A stretch of DNA of 64,000 nucleotides from Luteibacter sp. UNC138MFCol5.1 (GCF_900110505.1 NZ_FODZ01000004.1:1-64000), one strand, 5' to 3'. Numbered from the stretch's first letter, positions 1-11,253 are shown. The notes: a model not told the origin generated them from the sequence alone. Numbers and translations: made by a program.

Positions 1-161
1 GGCATGGCGGCCTGTCGTTCCCGATATTGCTCGACCCAACGACGCAGCGCCGTCGGGCCAATACCCATCATCCGGGCCGCTTCAGGCGGGGAATGCCCCG
101 CCTCGACCACCAGTCGGACCGCTTCGGCCTTCAGAGCCGACGAAATCTTCTTGTATCCCAT
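1..161 (-). CDS. IS3-family transposase OrfA, partial (N-terminus)
   Basis: Reverse translation from ATG at 161 gives MGYKKISSALKAEAVRLVVE and then a helix-turn-helix ending in GPTALRRWVEQYRERQ, the N-terminal DNA-binding HTH (transposase_8 type) of IS3-family OrfA. 53 codons are visible before the window edge and no stop is reached. A GAGGTGATCC stretch just before the ATG is a plausible ribosome site. In this family OrfA is normally joined to the catalytic OrfB by -1 frameshifting, which cannot be seen here. Confidence 0.75.
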   Translation of the reverse strand, partial: MGYKKISSALKAEAVRLVVEAGHSPPEAARMMGIGPTALRRWVEQYRERQAAM

Positions 162-221
162 GGATCACCTCGCAGGAGATTTTGCTCCTACTCGGTGGTC
201 CAGAAATACCCGGACACTACA
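1..221 (-). mobile_element. IS3-family-like insertion sequence, left end, cut by the window edge
   Basis: The transposase OrfA start at 161 (minus) is preceded by about 60 bp ending in what looks like a terminal inverted repeat. Read on the minus strand from 221 it begins TGTAGTGTCCGGGTATTTCT, the TG-start, AT-richer end typical of IS3-family elements. The other end, OrfB and any target duplication lie outside the window, so family and boundary are inferred from OrfA and this end only. Confidence 0.6.
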
Positions 222-284
222 GCCCTGCGCGCGACAGCTTTTCGCGAAGAGCATCAGGTCCTGACGCTCACGGCCTCAAAAGAT

Positions 285-310
285 GTCGCGCGCAGAGCGC
301 GCTCCTACCG
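285..310. repeat. Small palindromic (REP-like) hairpin, possible terminator of the upstream-reading kinase gene
   Basis: Perfect GCGCGC-AGA-GCGCGC hairpin at 288-302, followed by GCTCCTACC. It lies 16 bp beyond the stop of the minus-strand histidine kinase. The GCTCC/GGAGC edge also occurs in the larger hairpin at 59806-59867, so it may belong to a dispersed REP-like family. There is no T-run, so a terminator role is only a guess. Confidence 0.35.
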
Positions 311-317
311 CGAGGGT

Positions 318-3300
318 TCAGCGTTTCTTCCGATCCCGCGCGTAGGCCACGCGCGCCGGCACCTTCGCCGTGACCGCCACACCGCGCTGCGGCAGCGATA
401 CCACCTCGAGTCGGCCGTTCAGTCGCGCGGCGCGTTCGCGCATGCCGACGATGCCGTAATGTCCGTCGCCGGGCATCATGCTCGGCGAACCGTCGAAGCC
501 GTCGCCATCGTCGCGCACGGTCACCGTGAGCCATCGCCGCGCGTATTCGATGGTGATCCAGATCGACTTCGCGTGGCTGTGCTGGGTGGCGTTGAGCAAC
601 GCCTCGCGCACGATGCTGTGCAACTCGTCGGTCGCCACTTCGCTGACCGGACGGCGCATCCGCGGTGCGATCACCTCGAAATGCACCGGAATGCCGATGT
701 CTTCCGACTGTGCCGCGATGCGCTCCTCCAGCGACCCGTGCACGGACGCCTGCGTGCGCAGGCCCTTGACGCGGTCACGGCCTTCCACGAGCAACGCCTC
801 GGCGCGATCGATGGTGCGCTCCAGCGTCTTGCGCGAGCGGTCCTCGGGCGATAGTCCATCGACGAAGGCCTGGAAGCGCAGGATCAGCCCCTGCACGCCC
901 TGCAGCAGCGTGTCGTGCAGATCGCGGGCGATGCGTTCGCGCTCGCGATGGCGTTCGTCGAGCCGCATGCGCAGGCGGCGCGTGAGCAGGCGGACGCGCC
1001 ACCGGTGCGCCAGCCAGACGAGCAGTCCGACGAGGCCGAGGCAGGCGAGCTGGAACCAGCGCATTTCGAACAGCCGCGCGGGCACGCGTACGGCAAGCGG
1101 TTCGGAGCGACTCCAGTGCCGACCGTCGTACGACGCCTCGGCGACGAAGCGGTAGTCGCCCGGCGCGAGGTCCATGTAATGCGCATCGCGATGCACGGTG
1201 CCGTCCTGGTACGTGGCGTCGACGCCTTCCAGCCGGTAGCGGAACAGCACGCCTCGCGGTCGTCCGGGCGCTAGCGCGGTGTACGACACGTGCAGATCGC
1301 GGCTGCGCTTCAGCACGACGTCTTCGTTGCGGTGAATGGTCGTCGTGCCGGATTCGATCGCGCGGATGATGACCGGCGGCGGTGGCGGACGGGCGAGCGG
1401 CTTGGAGGTGTCGAGCCACGCGAGCCCTTGCGATCCGGAAAACCACAGGTAGCCGTTGCGCGCCGCGAACACGGTGGGCAGGGGCCGTACGAGCTGCGCC
1501 GGCCCCGGCACGCCGTCTTCCATCGTCAGCACCATGGCCTCGACCGGCGTCTCCGGCTTCGCCAGCGCGGCCCTCCACGCGTCATGCGTGAAGTGGATCA
1601 GGCCGTTCACACCGTACGCCCAGACCGCGCCGTCGCGCGTGCCGACGATGCCGGTGACCATATCGAGGCGGTCCCGGGGCAGGGAAGTGAGCATGCGGAA
1701 GCGGTCGCCGTCGAGGAACGACATGCCGTGTTCGGAACCGACCACCAGCGTGTCGCCGACCGATGCCACCGCCGACACCGGTCCCAGTCGCAGCCCCTCG
1801 GCCTCGGCGTAACGGCGCATCCTCGCGCCGTCGAAGACCGATACCGAGCCGTCCTGGTAGCCGAACCAGGGGCGGCCGCGCGGGTCGATGTGGATGACCC
1901 ACGGGGCGACCTCCGACGGCGCGCCGAGCGGCGTCGCCGACTGCCACGCTCCGTCGCCATCCTGGTAGAACACGCCGCGCAGGCGCAGCGACAGCCACAA
2001 CCGCCCCGTGCCGTCGCGCGCGATGGCCTGAACGATGGAACGTCGCTTCGCCGCGCCCTCCGGCAAGGGCACGGACACGGGCAGCGCGCCGGTGTTCTTG
2101 CGCCACATCTCGCCATAGCCGCCCATCAGGGTGCTTCCGTCGGGCTCGGTCCAGACGCTCGTGAGCGGGCCGGCGAATCCCGGAAGCGGAACGGGATCGG
2201 GCGTGAGGGTCCACAACCGGTCATCGTACGCGGCAAGCGTCGCCGTACCCGTCCACACCGTGCCGGCGGCGTCTTCGAACACGGAGAAGTACAGCGACAT
2301 CTGCGGGAAGCGCACGGTCGCCAGCCAGCTGTCGCGGAAGCGGTCGAGGCCCGCCTTCGTCGCCACCCAGATGTCGCCGTCGCGGTCCTCCAGCATGGTC
2401 ATCGTGCCTTGCGACGTCATGCCGAGCCGTTCGCTCATGGCCTGGACCTTCGGGTTTTCGCCGAGGTCGCCCGCTCGTTCCACCGAGCCCGCCGGAACGC
2501 GGCAGAGGTTCCGGTCGCAGGCGACCGTCCACAGCGTGCCATCGCGATCCAGCAGCGTCGTGCTGCCGTTGGCGCGGCGTGGCCGCGCGAAGGGATGCGG
2601 TTTGCCCCAGTCGCCGGGAAGCGGTGCCACGCCGGATTCGTGGCGGCGCCAGATGCTGCCGTCGTTGTCGAGCAGAAGCACCTGCGGCGATGGCGTCGGG
2701 AGTCCGGTGTCCTCGAAACGGCGGGCGCCCTTCGGCAGCACGAAGGTTCCCTGATCGGTCACCACCCAGAGCACGCCGTCCGGCGCTTCGAGGAACTGGT
2801 CGAATTCGCCTTTCAGTCCCCAGTCCGACACGTCGTTCCAGCGCGAACCGTCGAAACGGAAGATGCCCGCCTCGGACGCGACCCAGAGCGCGCCGTCGCC
2901 CGCGGTGGCGAACTCGTCGACCGCGACGTGATCCGGCAGGCCCTCGTTGGCGCCGTACGACGTGACGGTGTCGTGGCGCAGCCGCAGCAGACCGCCGCCG
3001 GCGCGGGCCACCCAGAGGTCGCCGCCGGGAGCCGCGTAAAGCGCCCACATCGCCTCGCTCTCGTTGCTCGCGGGCGGAAGCAGCGGGTATTTCTCGAACT
3101 CGAAACCGTCGTAACGGAACAGGCCGATCCGCGTGGCGAACCACAGCCAGCCGTCTTCGGTCTGCGCGATCGACGTCGCCCCGACCGGCGCGCCGTCCTG
3201 CGCACGCAAGGCGGTGTGATGCAGCTGTTCGAGCGTGCGTGTCGGATCCGTGGCGCGCGCGGCCGGCACGCCGGTGCACAGCGCGACCAGGCACAACAGG

Positions 3301-3332
3301 AAGCGGATCGCGCGACGCGCAGTGAAGATCAT
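318..3332 (-). CDS. Sensor histidine kinase with periplasmic two-component-regulator beta-propeller
   Basis: A 1004-residue membrane sensor kinase. Residues 1-27 are a signal peptide ending ARA. About 30-690 is a long array of propeller blades with repeated DG-x-LW (W-[FV]-A-[ST]) motifs. A Y_Y_Y domain and one membrane helix (near FQLACLGLVGLLVWLA) follow. The cytoplasmic part is a HisKA_3 dimerisation domain with RIARDLHDTLLQG (phospho-His about 806) and a HATPase with REALLNA and DDGDGF. Start ATG 3332 gives the signal peptide; the SD is weak. The partner is probably a NarL-type regulator, but none is adjacent; NarL regulators at 24159, 34351 and 36720 are candidates. The propeller ligand is unknown. 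The frame stays open far upstream on this strand, but that extension is antisense to DUF2339. Confidence 0.9.
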   Translation of the reverse strand: MIFTARRAIRFLLCLVALCTGVPAARATDPTRTLEQLHHTALRAQDGAPVGATSIAQTEDGWLWFATRIGLFRYDGFEFEKYPLLPPASNESEAMWALYAAPGGDLWVARAGGGLLRLRHDTVTSYGANEGLPDHVAVDEFATAGDGALWVASEAGIFRFDGSRWNDVSDWGLKGEFDQFLEAPDGVLWVVTDQGTFVLPKGARRFEDTGLPTPSPQVLLLDNDGSIWRRHESGVAPLPGDWGKPHPFARPRRANGSTTLLDRDGTLWTVACDRNLCRVPAGSVERAGDLGENPKVQAMSERLGMTSQGTMTMLEDRDGDIWVATKAGLDRFRDSWLATVRFPQMSLYFSVFEDAAGTVWTGTATLAAYDDRLWTLTPDPVPLPGFAGPLTSVWTEPDGSTLMGGYGEMWRKNTGALPVSVPLPEGAAKRRSIVQAIARDGTGRLWLSLRLRGVFYQDGDGAWQSATPLGAPSEVAPWVIHIDPRGRPWFGYQDGSVSVFDGARMRRYAEAEGLRLGPVSAVASVGDTLVVGSEHGMSFLDGDRFRMLTSLPRDRLDMVTGIVGTRDGAVWAYGVNGLIHFTHDAWRAALAKPETPVEAMVLTMEDGVPGPAQLVRPLPTVFAARNGYLWFSGSQGLAWLDTSKPLARPPPPPVIIRAIESGTTTIHRNEDVVLKRSRDLHVSYTALAPGRPRGVLFRYRLEGVDATYQDGTVHRDAHYMDLAPGDYRFVAEASYDGRHWSRSEPLAVRVPARLFEMRWFQLACLGLVGLLVWLAHRWRVRLLTRRLRMRLDERHRERERIARDLHDTLLQGVQGLILRFQAFVDGLSPEDRSRKTLERTIDRAEALLVEGRDRVKGLRTQASVHGSLEERIAAQSEDIGIPVHFEVIAPRMRRPVSEVATDELHSIVREALLNATQHSHAKSIWITIEYARRWLTVTVRDDGDGFDGSPSMMPGDGHYGIVGMRERAARLNGRLEVVSLPQRGVAVTAKVPARVAYARDRKKR

Positions 3333-3470
3333 CGGCACAGGACGGGAGGGACGAACGCCCAGCGTACCGTATCGAGGCGGTGGCGCGGCCGGGCGGCCGA
3401 TCCGCAACGTCCCGCTTTCATGCCAGACTCTCCCGAAGACAACGGACGTGGTCGGTGGGGGAGCAAGGGC

Positions 3471-6149
3471 ATGTATGTGGTGTGGGCCATCGTGGGTGCG
3501 ATCATCGGCGCCTTTGTGGGTGAGGGCGTTGCCGGCGCCGTTGCCGGATTCGCCATCGGATTTCTCTGGGCGCGCACCGCCCAGCTGCGTCGCGATCTCG
3601 ACGACGCGCGTCGGCTGATCGACGGCCTGGCCGGCGGCAAGCGAGCGGAAGCCGCGGATACGACACCGCCCCCGATACCGTCGCCCCGGCGCGCGCCGGA
3701 GCCCGTATCCCCGGTCCCCCCGGTCGCGACACCCGCGACCCCCACGACGGCGGCCAGGCCGGCGGCTTCCGTGCACGCCGCCGCCGAGCCACCCAGCGGC
3801 CCGACCCTCGCCGACCGCCTCACCACCGCCATCAAACGCTGGTTCACAGAAGGCAACGTGCCGGTGAAGGTCGGCATGCTCGTGCTCTTCGCCGGCGTCG
3901 CCGCGTTCCTCAAGTACGCCGCCGACACCGGCCTGCTGCGCGTGCCCGTGTCGGTGCGCCTGTGCATCGTCGCGCTCGCCGCCATCGCGGGTGTCGTGTT
4001 CGGCTGGCTGCAACGCGACCGGCGCCGCGCGTTCGCCCTGTCGCTGCAGGGCGGCGCCATCGGCGTGCTGGTGATGACCGTCTTCGCCGCATACCGCATG
4101 TACGGGCTGCTTCCCGCCGGATGGACGTTCGCGCTGCTGATCGTCTTCGTCGGTGCCCTCGGCGTGCTCGCGGTGCTGCAGGATGCCCTCGCGCTCGCGG
4201 TGCTCGGCCTCGTCGCCGGTTTCGCCGCGCCGATCATCGCGTCCACCGGGCAGGGCAACCACGTCGCGCTGTTCTCGTACTACGCCGTGCTCAACCTGGG
4301 CATCCTCGGCATCGCCTGGGAACGCGCATGGCGCGTGCTCAACGTGCTGGGTTTCGTCGGCACGTTCGGCGTGGGCACGCTGTGGGGCGTGCTCAGCTAT
4401 CGGCCCGGGCTGTTCGCCAGCACGGAGCCGTTCCTCGTGCTGCATTTCCTGCTCTACCTCGCCGTGCCCTGGCTGCACGTGCTGCGTTCGCCGCGGCGCG
4501 GGCGGGCGATCCTCGACGGCTGCCTGATGTTCGGCAATCCCATCGCCAGCCTGCTGCTGCAGGGCGCGCTGCTCGACTGGCGGCCCATGCCCCTGGCGAT
4601 CTCCGCGCTGGTGGCCGCGGCGATCTACGTCGCGATCGCCTTCGCCATCCGCCGTCGCGACGACATGACGCTGCTGCGCGAGACGTGGGCCGTGCTCGCG
4701 GTCGCGTTCGCGACGATCGCCGTGCCGCTCGCGCTCAGCGCCAGCGTGACGGCGAGCGTGTTCGCGCTGGAGGGTGCTGGCCTGATCTGGCTCGGCTTCC
4801 GCCAGGGCCGCCGCCTGCCGCGCTGGGCCGGCGTGTTCCTGCAGTTCGCGGCGGGCGCGGCCTGGGTGGTCGCCGCGCTGTTCCGCCACGGCGTGGACGA
4901 CGTGCCGTTCCTCAATGCCGCCTTCATCGGAAGCCTGCTGCTCGTGATCGGGGCCGTCGTGGGCATGTGGCAATTCGATCGCCATGGCGCGTCGCGCGGC
5001 GTCTCCGCGCTCGCGCGCATCGGCCTGCTGGTCTGGGCCACGCTGTGGTGGCTCGTCGGTTTCGCCGACCAGATCGATCGCTTCGTCGTCGACGGCGCAC
5101 AGCAGGCCGCGAGCTGGCTCGCGCTGTCGTCCGTCACCGCCGCGTTGCTGGCGATCGCGTGCCCGCGTGCGCGCAAGCTCGACCTGGGCACCACGCTCGC
5201 CTTCGGCGTGCCGCTGTTCGTGCTCGTCGGCCTGGGCGTGATCCTCGATGCCGCCAACGCCGGGACGCAGTGGCTCAGCGGCTGGCCGCTCGTCGCGGTG
5301 GCGGTGATGGGTGTATCCGGCTGGTTCGCGCTGGCCGGCGAAGCGAAACACCCGATCGCCGCGGTCGCCACGTCCACGATCTGGTGGGTGCGCTGGCTCG
5401 CCGTGTTCACCGTCGCGATCGCCATCGCGCTCGACGGTGCGTCGGTGGGGCAGGGCTGGCGGCTGCTCGCGGTCTCGATGCCGACGCTGCTGCTCGCCGC
5501 GCTCGTGCTGTGGGGCGCGCGCTGGCTGGCGATGCCGCTGCACGCGCATGCCCGCGAGATCCGTCTCGCCGTGGGGGCGTGCACGACGCTGGGCATGATC
5601 GCGATCGGCATCGGCGCGCTCGGCGCCGCGGGCGATCCACGACCGCTGCCGTTCGTGCCGGTGCTCAACCCGGTCGACCTGCTGCTGGTCGCCGTGCTGC
5701 TCTTCGTGGCGCGTGCCATCTCCGACGACGCCATCCCCTCCGACGTGCGGCGACTGCGACCCGCGGTGCTCGCGGCCCTGTTCTTCGTGATCGCCACCAG
5801 CATGACGCTGCGTGCCGTGCACCACCTGGGCGGCGTGCCGTGGGACGGCGACATGCATCGCAGCAGCCTCGCCGAGCTGTCGCTCACGGTGGTGTGGAGC
5901 GTCATCGGCGTGGTGGCCTGGGTGCTGGGCTCGAAGCGAGGGCAGCGCATGCTCTGGCTGGCAGGCGCGGTGACCATGGCGCTGGTGCTGCTGAAGCTCC
6001 TGATCGTCGATCGCGGGCACCTCGGCAACCTGTTCGGCATCGCGTCGTTCATCGCGTACGGTCTGCTCTGCACCGTGATCGGTTATCTCGCGCCCGCGCC
6101 GCCACGGCAGGGTTCGGTTCCTCCTCCGGAGTCGTCGCATGCAGCGTGA
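3471..6149 (+). CDS. DUF2339 domain-containing polytopic membrane protein
   Basis: 892 residues. An N-terminal membrane helix (VVWAIVGAIIGAFVGEGVAG) is followed by a Pro/Ala-rich linker (about 60-125) and then more than 15 closely packed hydrophobic helices to the C-terminus, the layout of DUF2339 proteins. Function is unknown. ATG 3471 is preferred because GGTGGGGGAG lies 7-8 bp upstream; an in-frame ATG at 3420 has no ribosome site. The 3' end overlaps the next gene by 11 bp, so the two are probably translated together. DUF2339 and DUF3999 proteins are commonly neighbours, which suggests one inner-membrane assembly. Confidence 0.88.
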   Translation: MYVVWAIVGAIIGAFVGEGVAGAVAGFAIGFLWARTAQLRRDLDDARRLIDGLAGGKRAEAADTTPPPIPSPRRAPEPVSPVPPVATPATPTTAARPAASVHAAAEPPSGPTLADRLTTAIKRWFTEGNVPVKVGMLVLFAGVAAFLKYAADTGLLRVPVSVRLCIVALAAIAGVVFGWLQRDRRRAFALSLQGGAIGVLVMTVFAAYRMYGLLPAGWTFALLIVFVGALGVLAVLQDALALAVLGLVAGFAAPIIASTGQGNHVALFSYYAVLNLGILGIAWERAWRVLNVLGFVGTFGVGTLWGVLSYRPGLFASTEPFLVLHFLLYLAVPWLHVLRSPRRGRAILDGCLMFGNPIASLLLQGALLDWRPMPLAISALVAAAIYVAIAFAIRRRDDMTLLRETWAVLAVAFATIAVPLALSASVTASVFALEGAGLIWLGFRQGRRLPRWAGVFLQFAAGAAWVVAALFRHGVDDVPFLNAAFIGSLLLVIGAVVGMWQFDRHGASRGVSALARIGLLVWATLWWLVGFADQIDRFVVDGAQQAASWLALSSVTAALLAIACPRARKLDLGTTLAFGVPLFVLVGLGVILDAANAGTQWLSGWPLVAVAVMGVSGWFALAGEAKHPIAAVATSTIWWVRWLAVFTVAIAIALDGASVGQGWRLLAVSMPTLLLAALVLWGARWLAMPLHAHAREIRLAVGACTTLGMIAIGIGALGAAGDPRPLPFVPVLNPVDLLLVAVLLFVARAISDDAIPSDVRRLRPAVLAALFFVIATSMTLRAVHHLGGVPWDGDMHRSSLAELSLTVVWSVIGVVAWVLGSKRGQRMLWLAGAVTMALVLLKLLIVDRGHLGNLFGIASFIAYGLLCTVIGYLAPAPPRQGSVPPPESSHAA

Positions 6150-7491
6150 CTGGCGTCGTGTCCTTCCCCTCGCTGGCCTGCTCGCCACCCTGGCGCAGGC
6201 CGACGCACCGCCGCGCTTCGCGGTGAGCTATCCGCTGGCCGCTGCGCCCGGCGCGAAGGCGTACGTCGTGTCCATGCCCGAAGACGTCTACGCCTGGGCC
6301 GTGCGCGATGCGGGCCTCACCGACGTCGTCGTGGTGGATGCGAAAGGGCGCCAGGTGGCGGCGGGCATCTACCACGCCGCCGACCCGACGTCGCACCCGC
6401 TGAGGGTGGACGCGCCGATGCTCACCGTGCCGCCGAGCGCGAACGGTGCCGTGGGCCCGCGCATCCAGCGCAGCACCACGGGCGACATCCTGATCGAGCC
6501 CGGCGCCGCCGCCACGAGCGGCAAGCCCACCGAATGGCTCGTCGACGCGCGCCAGCCGCTGCGACCCGAGCGCATCGAGTTCGCGCCGCTGGGGCGCGAC
6601 GCGAACCTGCGGATCGACGTCGACGCCAGCACCAACCTGCAGGACTGGACACCGCTCGTGCGTGGCGCGTCGGTCGTCTCGCTCGGCAGCGGCGATGGCG
6701 CGGTCGACGCGCGCGTCGTGAAGCTCGCCGGCGACACGGCACGCTATTACCGCGTGCGCGTGACGTCGGGCGACGCGCCCTGGGCCGACGGCCACCCCGG
6801 CAGCGTGACGCTGTCCGGCACGGTGACCGATGCCTCGGCGAAGGACGAATCCGCGCGCCGATGGCTCGACCTCGGCCCGACCGACACCGCGACCAAGGAC
6901 CAGGGCGTCGACTACGACTACCGGCTACCTGCCGCGGTGCCCGTCGGCGCGCTCCGCGTGAAGCTGGGGCGGGGCGACAACGTCGCGCGCCTCGACGCCA
7001 TCGCGGTGCAGGACACGATGCGCGGCGAGCAGCTCGGCACGCTGGTGGTGACCCCGGGTGCGCCGAACGGCGACGTCCATCCACTGGAGCTGACCCCGAT
7101 CCGCCGCGATCTCATCCGCCTGCATTCGGTGACGCCGCTGCGCGAGCCGCCGCGCCTGCTGGTGGGCTGGCGACCCGATCGCATCGTCTTCCTGCCCGAG
7201 GGCGATGGCCCGTACCGCCTGTTCGTCGGCAGCCGTTCGGAGCGTCGCCCGGCCTGGCCGATCGACGAGGCCGTCGCGGCATTGCGCAAGGAGGGCGGCC
7301 CCGCGTGGCGTCCGGCGGAAGCCACGACGGGCAGGGCGCAGGAGCTGGCGGGCAAGAAGGCCGTCGACCCCGCCGACGCGCCGTTCGACTGGACGCGCCC
7401 GCTGCTGTGGGTGGTGCTGCTGCTTGGTGCGGCGGTGGTCGCCGCCATGGCCGCCAGCCTCCTGCGGAAGCCGAAGAACGGCGGCGAATGA
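6139..7491 (+). CDS. DUF3999 domain-containing envelope protein
   Basis: 450 residues: a signal peptide (VLPLAGLLATLAQADA), a long beta-rich exported region and a single C-terminal anchor (LLWVVLLLGAAVVAAMAASLL) ending with a basic tail. This matches DUF3999, a family of unknown function usually encoded beside DUF2339. The start overlaps the DUF2339 stop (ATGCAGCGTGAC). The exported body and lone anchor suggest it is the periplasmic partner of the polytopic protein; this is inference from gene pairing. Confidence 0.85.
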   Translation: MQRDWRRVLPLAGLLATLAQADAPPRFAVSYPLAAAPGAKAYVVSMPEDVYAWAVRDAGLTDVVVVDAKGRQVAAGIYHAADPTSHPLRVDAPMLTVPPSANGAVGPRIQRSTTGDILIEPGAAATSGKPTEWLVDARQPLRPERIEFAPLGRDANLRIDVDASTNLQDWTPLVRGASVVSLGSGDGAVDARVVKLAGDTARYYRVRVTSGDAPWADGHPGSVTLSGTVTDASAKDESARRWLDLGPTDTATKDQGVDYDYRLPAAVPVGALRVKLGRGDNVARLDAIAVQDTMRGEQLGTLVVTPGAPNGDVHPLELTPIRRDLIRLHSVTPLREPPRLLVGWRPDRIVFLPEGDGPYRLFVGSRSERRPAWPIDEAVAALRKEGGPAWRPAEATTGRAQELAGKKAVDPADAPFDWTRPLLWVVLLLGAAVVAAMAASLLRKPKNGGE

Positions 7492-7514
7492 GCCGTTGAG
7501 GCGCCATGCACGGG

Positions 7515-7536
7515 GAACGCGCGATAATGCGCGTTC
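7515..7536 (+). promoter_or_regulatory. Candidate -10 box for rarA inside a perfect hairpin
   Basis: GAACGCGC (7515-7522), GATAAT loop (7523-7528), GCGCGTTC (7529-7536): a perfect 8-bp inverted repeat. The loop GATAAT resembles a sigma-70 -10 element 19 bp before the rarA start. The same GCGATAAT string occurs before serS (9915-9922). No convincing -35 is seen at 17 bp. Confidence 0.35.
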
Positions 7537-7546
7537 ACCGCACGTC

Positions 7547-8884
7547 ATGAGCCCCATGTCCTTCCAGTCCCCCGGCCTGTTCGCCGAACCCGAAGCCCTG
7601 AAGCCGCTCGCCGAGCGCATGCGGCCGCGCGCCCTCGACGAGATCGTGGGCCAGCAGCGCGTGGTGGGCGAGGGCAAGCCGCTGCGCCGTGCGCTGGAGG
7701 CGGGCAGGGTGCATTCGATGATCCTCTGGGGCCCGCCGGGCTGCGGCAAGACCACGCTGGCCCTGCTGGTGGCGCGTTACGCCGACGCCGACTTCCGCGC
7801 GATTTCCGCGGTGATGAGCGGACTGCCCGACGTGCGCAAGGCGCTGGCCGAAGCGGAAGGCAACTTCGCGCGGGGCCGCCGCACCGTGCTGTTCGTGGAC
7901 GAGGTGCACCGCTTCAACAAGGCGCAGCAGGACGCCTTCCTGCCGCACATCGAACGCGGCGTGATCATCTTCGTCGGCGCCACCACCGAGAACCCGTCGT
8001 TCGAGCTCAACTCCGCGTTGCTCTCGCGCTGCCGCGTGCACGTGCTCGACGCCGTCGGCGTCGACGACATTGTCGCCGCGCTGCACCGCGCGCTCGCCGA
8101 TACCGAGCGCGGCCTCGGCGATCTCGGGCTGCATGTCGACGAAGGCTCGCTCCGGCTCATCGCCAGCGCGGCCGACGGCGACGTGCGCCGCGCGCTCACG
8201 CTGCTGGAAATCGCCGCGGAACTCGCGGAAGACGGCCGCATCGACGACACCACGCTGGAACAGGTGCTCGCCGACCGCACGCGCCGCTTCGACAAGAGCG
8301 GCGAGCAGTTCTACGACCAGATCTCGGCGCTGCACAAATCCGTGCGCTCGTCCGATCCCGACGCCGCCGTGTACTGGCTGACGCGCATGCTCGACGGCGG
8401 CTGCGATCCGCTCTACCTAGCGCGCCGCATGACGCGCATGGCGGTGGAAGACGTGGGCCTCGCCGAGCCGCGCGCATGGCGCATGGCGCTGGACGCGTGG
8501 GACACCTACGAGCGCCTCGGCAGCCCCGAAGGCGAACTCGGCCTCGCGCAGCTCGCCATCTGGCTCGCCATCGCACCGAAGAGCAACGCGGCGTACATGG
8601 CGTACAACAAGGCGAAGGCCACGGTGAAGCAGATGGGCACGCTCGACGTGCCCATGCACCTGCGCAACGCACCGACGAAGCTGATGAAAGGCCTCGGCTA
8701 CGGCAAGGACTACCAGTACGACCACGACGCCGAAGGCGGCATCGCCCTCGATCAGCAATGCCTGCCCGACGAGCTCGAAGGCATGACGTTCTACGAGCCC
8801 GTCGACCGCGGCCTCGAACTCAAGCTCGGCGAGAAACTCAACGCCCTCCGCGCCGCACGAGCCGAAGCCCGTAAGAAGCGCTGA
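7547..8884 (+). CDS. rarA: Replication-associated recombination protein A (MgsA/RarA AAA+ ATPase)
   Basis: 445 residues of the RarA/MgsA/WRNIP1 clamp-loader-like AAA+ family, which acts at stalled replication forks. Visible motifs are Walker A GPPGCGKTT (about 66-74), Walker B LFVDEVHRF, sensor 1 region GATTENPSFE and the C-terminal MgsA region with CDPLYLARR and LGYGKDYQYDHD. The length fits the family (about 440-450). ATG 7547 is used; an in-frame ATG at 7556 is possible. A separate transcript from the preceding DUF3999 gene is likely. Confidence 0.95.
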   Translation: MSPMSFQSPGLFAEPEALKPLAERMRPRALDEIVGQQRVVGEGKPLRRALEAGRVHSMILWGPPGCGKTTLALLVARYADADFRAISAVMSGLPDVRKALAEAEGNFARGRRTVLFVDEVHRFNKAQQDAFLPHIERGVIIFVGATTENPSFELNSALLSRCRVHVLDAVGVDDIVAALHRALADTERGLGDLGLHVDEGSLRLIASAADGDVRRALTLLEIAAELAEDGRIDDTTLEQVLADRTRRFDKSGEQFYDQISALHKSVRSSDPDAAVYWLTRMLDGGCDPLYLARRMTRMAVEDVGLAEPRAWRMALDAWDTYERLGSPEGELGLAQLAIWLAIAPKSNAAYMAYNKAKATVKQMGTLDVPMHLRNAPTKLMKGLGYGKDYQYDHDAEGGIALDQQCLPDELEGMTFYEPVDRGLELKLGEKLNALRAARAEARKKR

Positions 8885-8904
8885 ACGCGCGCCAACCTAC
8901 CGAA

Positions 8905-8945
8905 GGGTGGGAGCCGATCGCATCGGCGATCCCGCGCCAGCGGGC
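8905..8945. repeat. Small intergenic palindrome downstream of rarA
   Basis: GATCGC-ATCG-GCGATC inverted repeat at 8916-8931, followed by CCCGC-GCCA-GCGGG (8931-8944). Two adjacent hairpins 30-60 bp after the rarA stop may work as a terminator or be REP-like. There is no T-run. Confidence 0.3.
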
Positions 8946-9040
8946 AATCTCGCCAACGCCCGCACCCCTGCCAAAAGTCCGATACCCCCGACGCCACGCC
9001 GGACGTACCCTCGGCCCATCCAACCCGCGGGAGCACGGCC

Positions 9041-9613
9041 ATGCGCATCGCCATCGCAACGCTGCTGGGCGGCATCGTGATGTTCCTCTGGGGCGCGTTC
9101 GCGCACATGGTGCTGCCGCTGGGCGAGATGTCCATGCGCGCACCGCTCGACGAAGACAAGGTGCTGGCCGCTCTGCACGACGGCCTCCCGGGCGAGCACG
9201 GCATCTACGTGCTCCCGCACTACGACCCCGCCACGCAGGGCGACGAAAAGTCCATCGCCATGTTCTCCGCCAAGGCCAAGGCCAACCCGTACGCCTTCAT
9301 CGTCTACACGCCCTACGGCAAGGACCCCATGGCGTCGATGCCGTACAACCTGTTTCACCAGTGGCTCTCCGAGACCCTCGCCGCGTTGGTTGTCGCGCTG
9401 ATCATGATCCGCGCAGGCACCGGCGCCGCCAGGGGCCTGCTCATCGGCCTGGGCTTCGGCATCTTCAGCTGGCTCTCGCTCAGCGTGCCGTACTGGAACT
9501 GGTACCGCTTCCCCGGCGCGTTCACCCTCGGCAGCCTCGTCGAACAGGCCTTCGGCTGGCTCGTCGCCGGCGCCGTCATGGGCTGGTGGCTAGGCCGCCA
9601 CCGCACCCCCTGA
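9041..9613 (+). CDS. Small membrane protein of unknown function
   Basis: 190 residues, family not recognised. An N-terminal hydrophobic segment (IATLLGGIVMFLWGAFAHMV) is followed by a polar region of about 70 residues (extracytoplasmic or cytoplasmic). Three more hydrophobic segments end at WWLGRHRTP. It stands alone between rarA and serS in the same direction. ATG 9041 follows a CGGGAGCACGGCC stretch that can serve as ribosome site. The hydrophobic pattern supports inner-membrane placement; no catalytic motif is evident. Confidence 0.7.
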   Translation: MRIAIATLLGGIVMFLWGAFAHMVLPLGEMSMRAPLDEDKVLAALHDGLPGEHGIYVLPHYDPATQGDEKSIAMFSAKAKANPYAFIVYTPYGKDPMASMPYNLFHQWLSETLAALVVALIMIRAGTGAARGLLIGLGFGIFSWLSLSVPYWNWYRFPGAFTLGSLVEQAFGWLVAGAVMGWWLGRHRTP

Positions 9614-11233
<1,620 letters not shown>

Positions 11234-11247
11234 GGGTAAGGGCAGGG

Positions 11248-11253
11248 TACAAT
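11248..11253 (+). promoter_or_regulatory. Candidate -10 box for tRNA-Ser
   Basis: TACAAT, followed by the very GC-rich CGGCGCGCCGGCC typical of growth-rate-controlled stable-RNA promoters, about 80 bp before the tRNA. No good -35 is visible, and read-through from serS is also possible. Confidence 0.35.

Noticed and set aside
3333-6188. Upstream extension of the kinase frame on the minus strand (total 1956 codons)
   Set aside because: The extension is antisense to DUF2339, full of Arg/His/Gln and without motifs; the ATG at 3332 begins a signal peptide.
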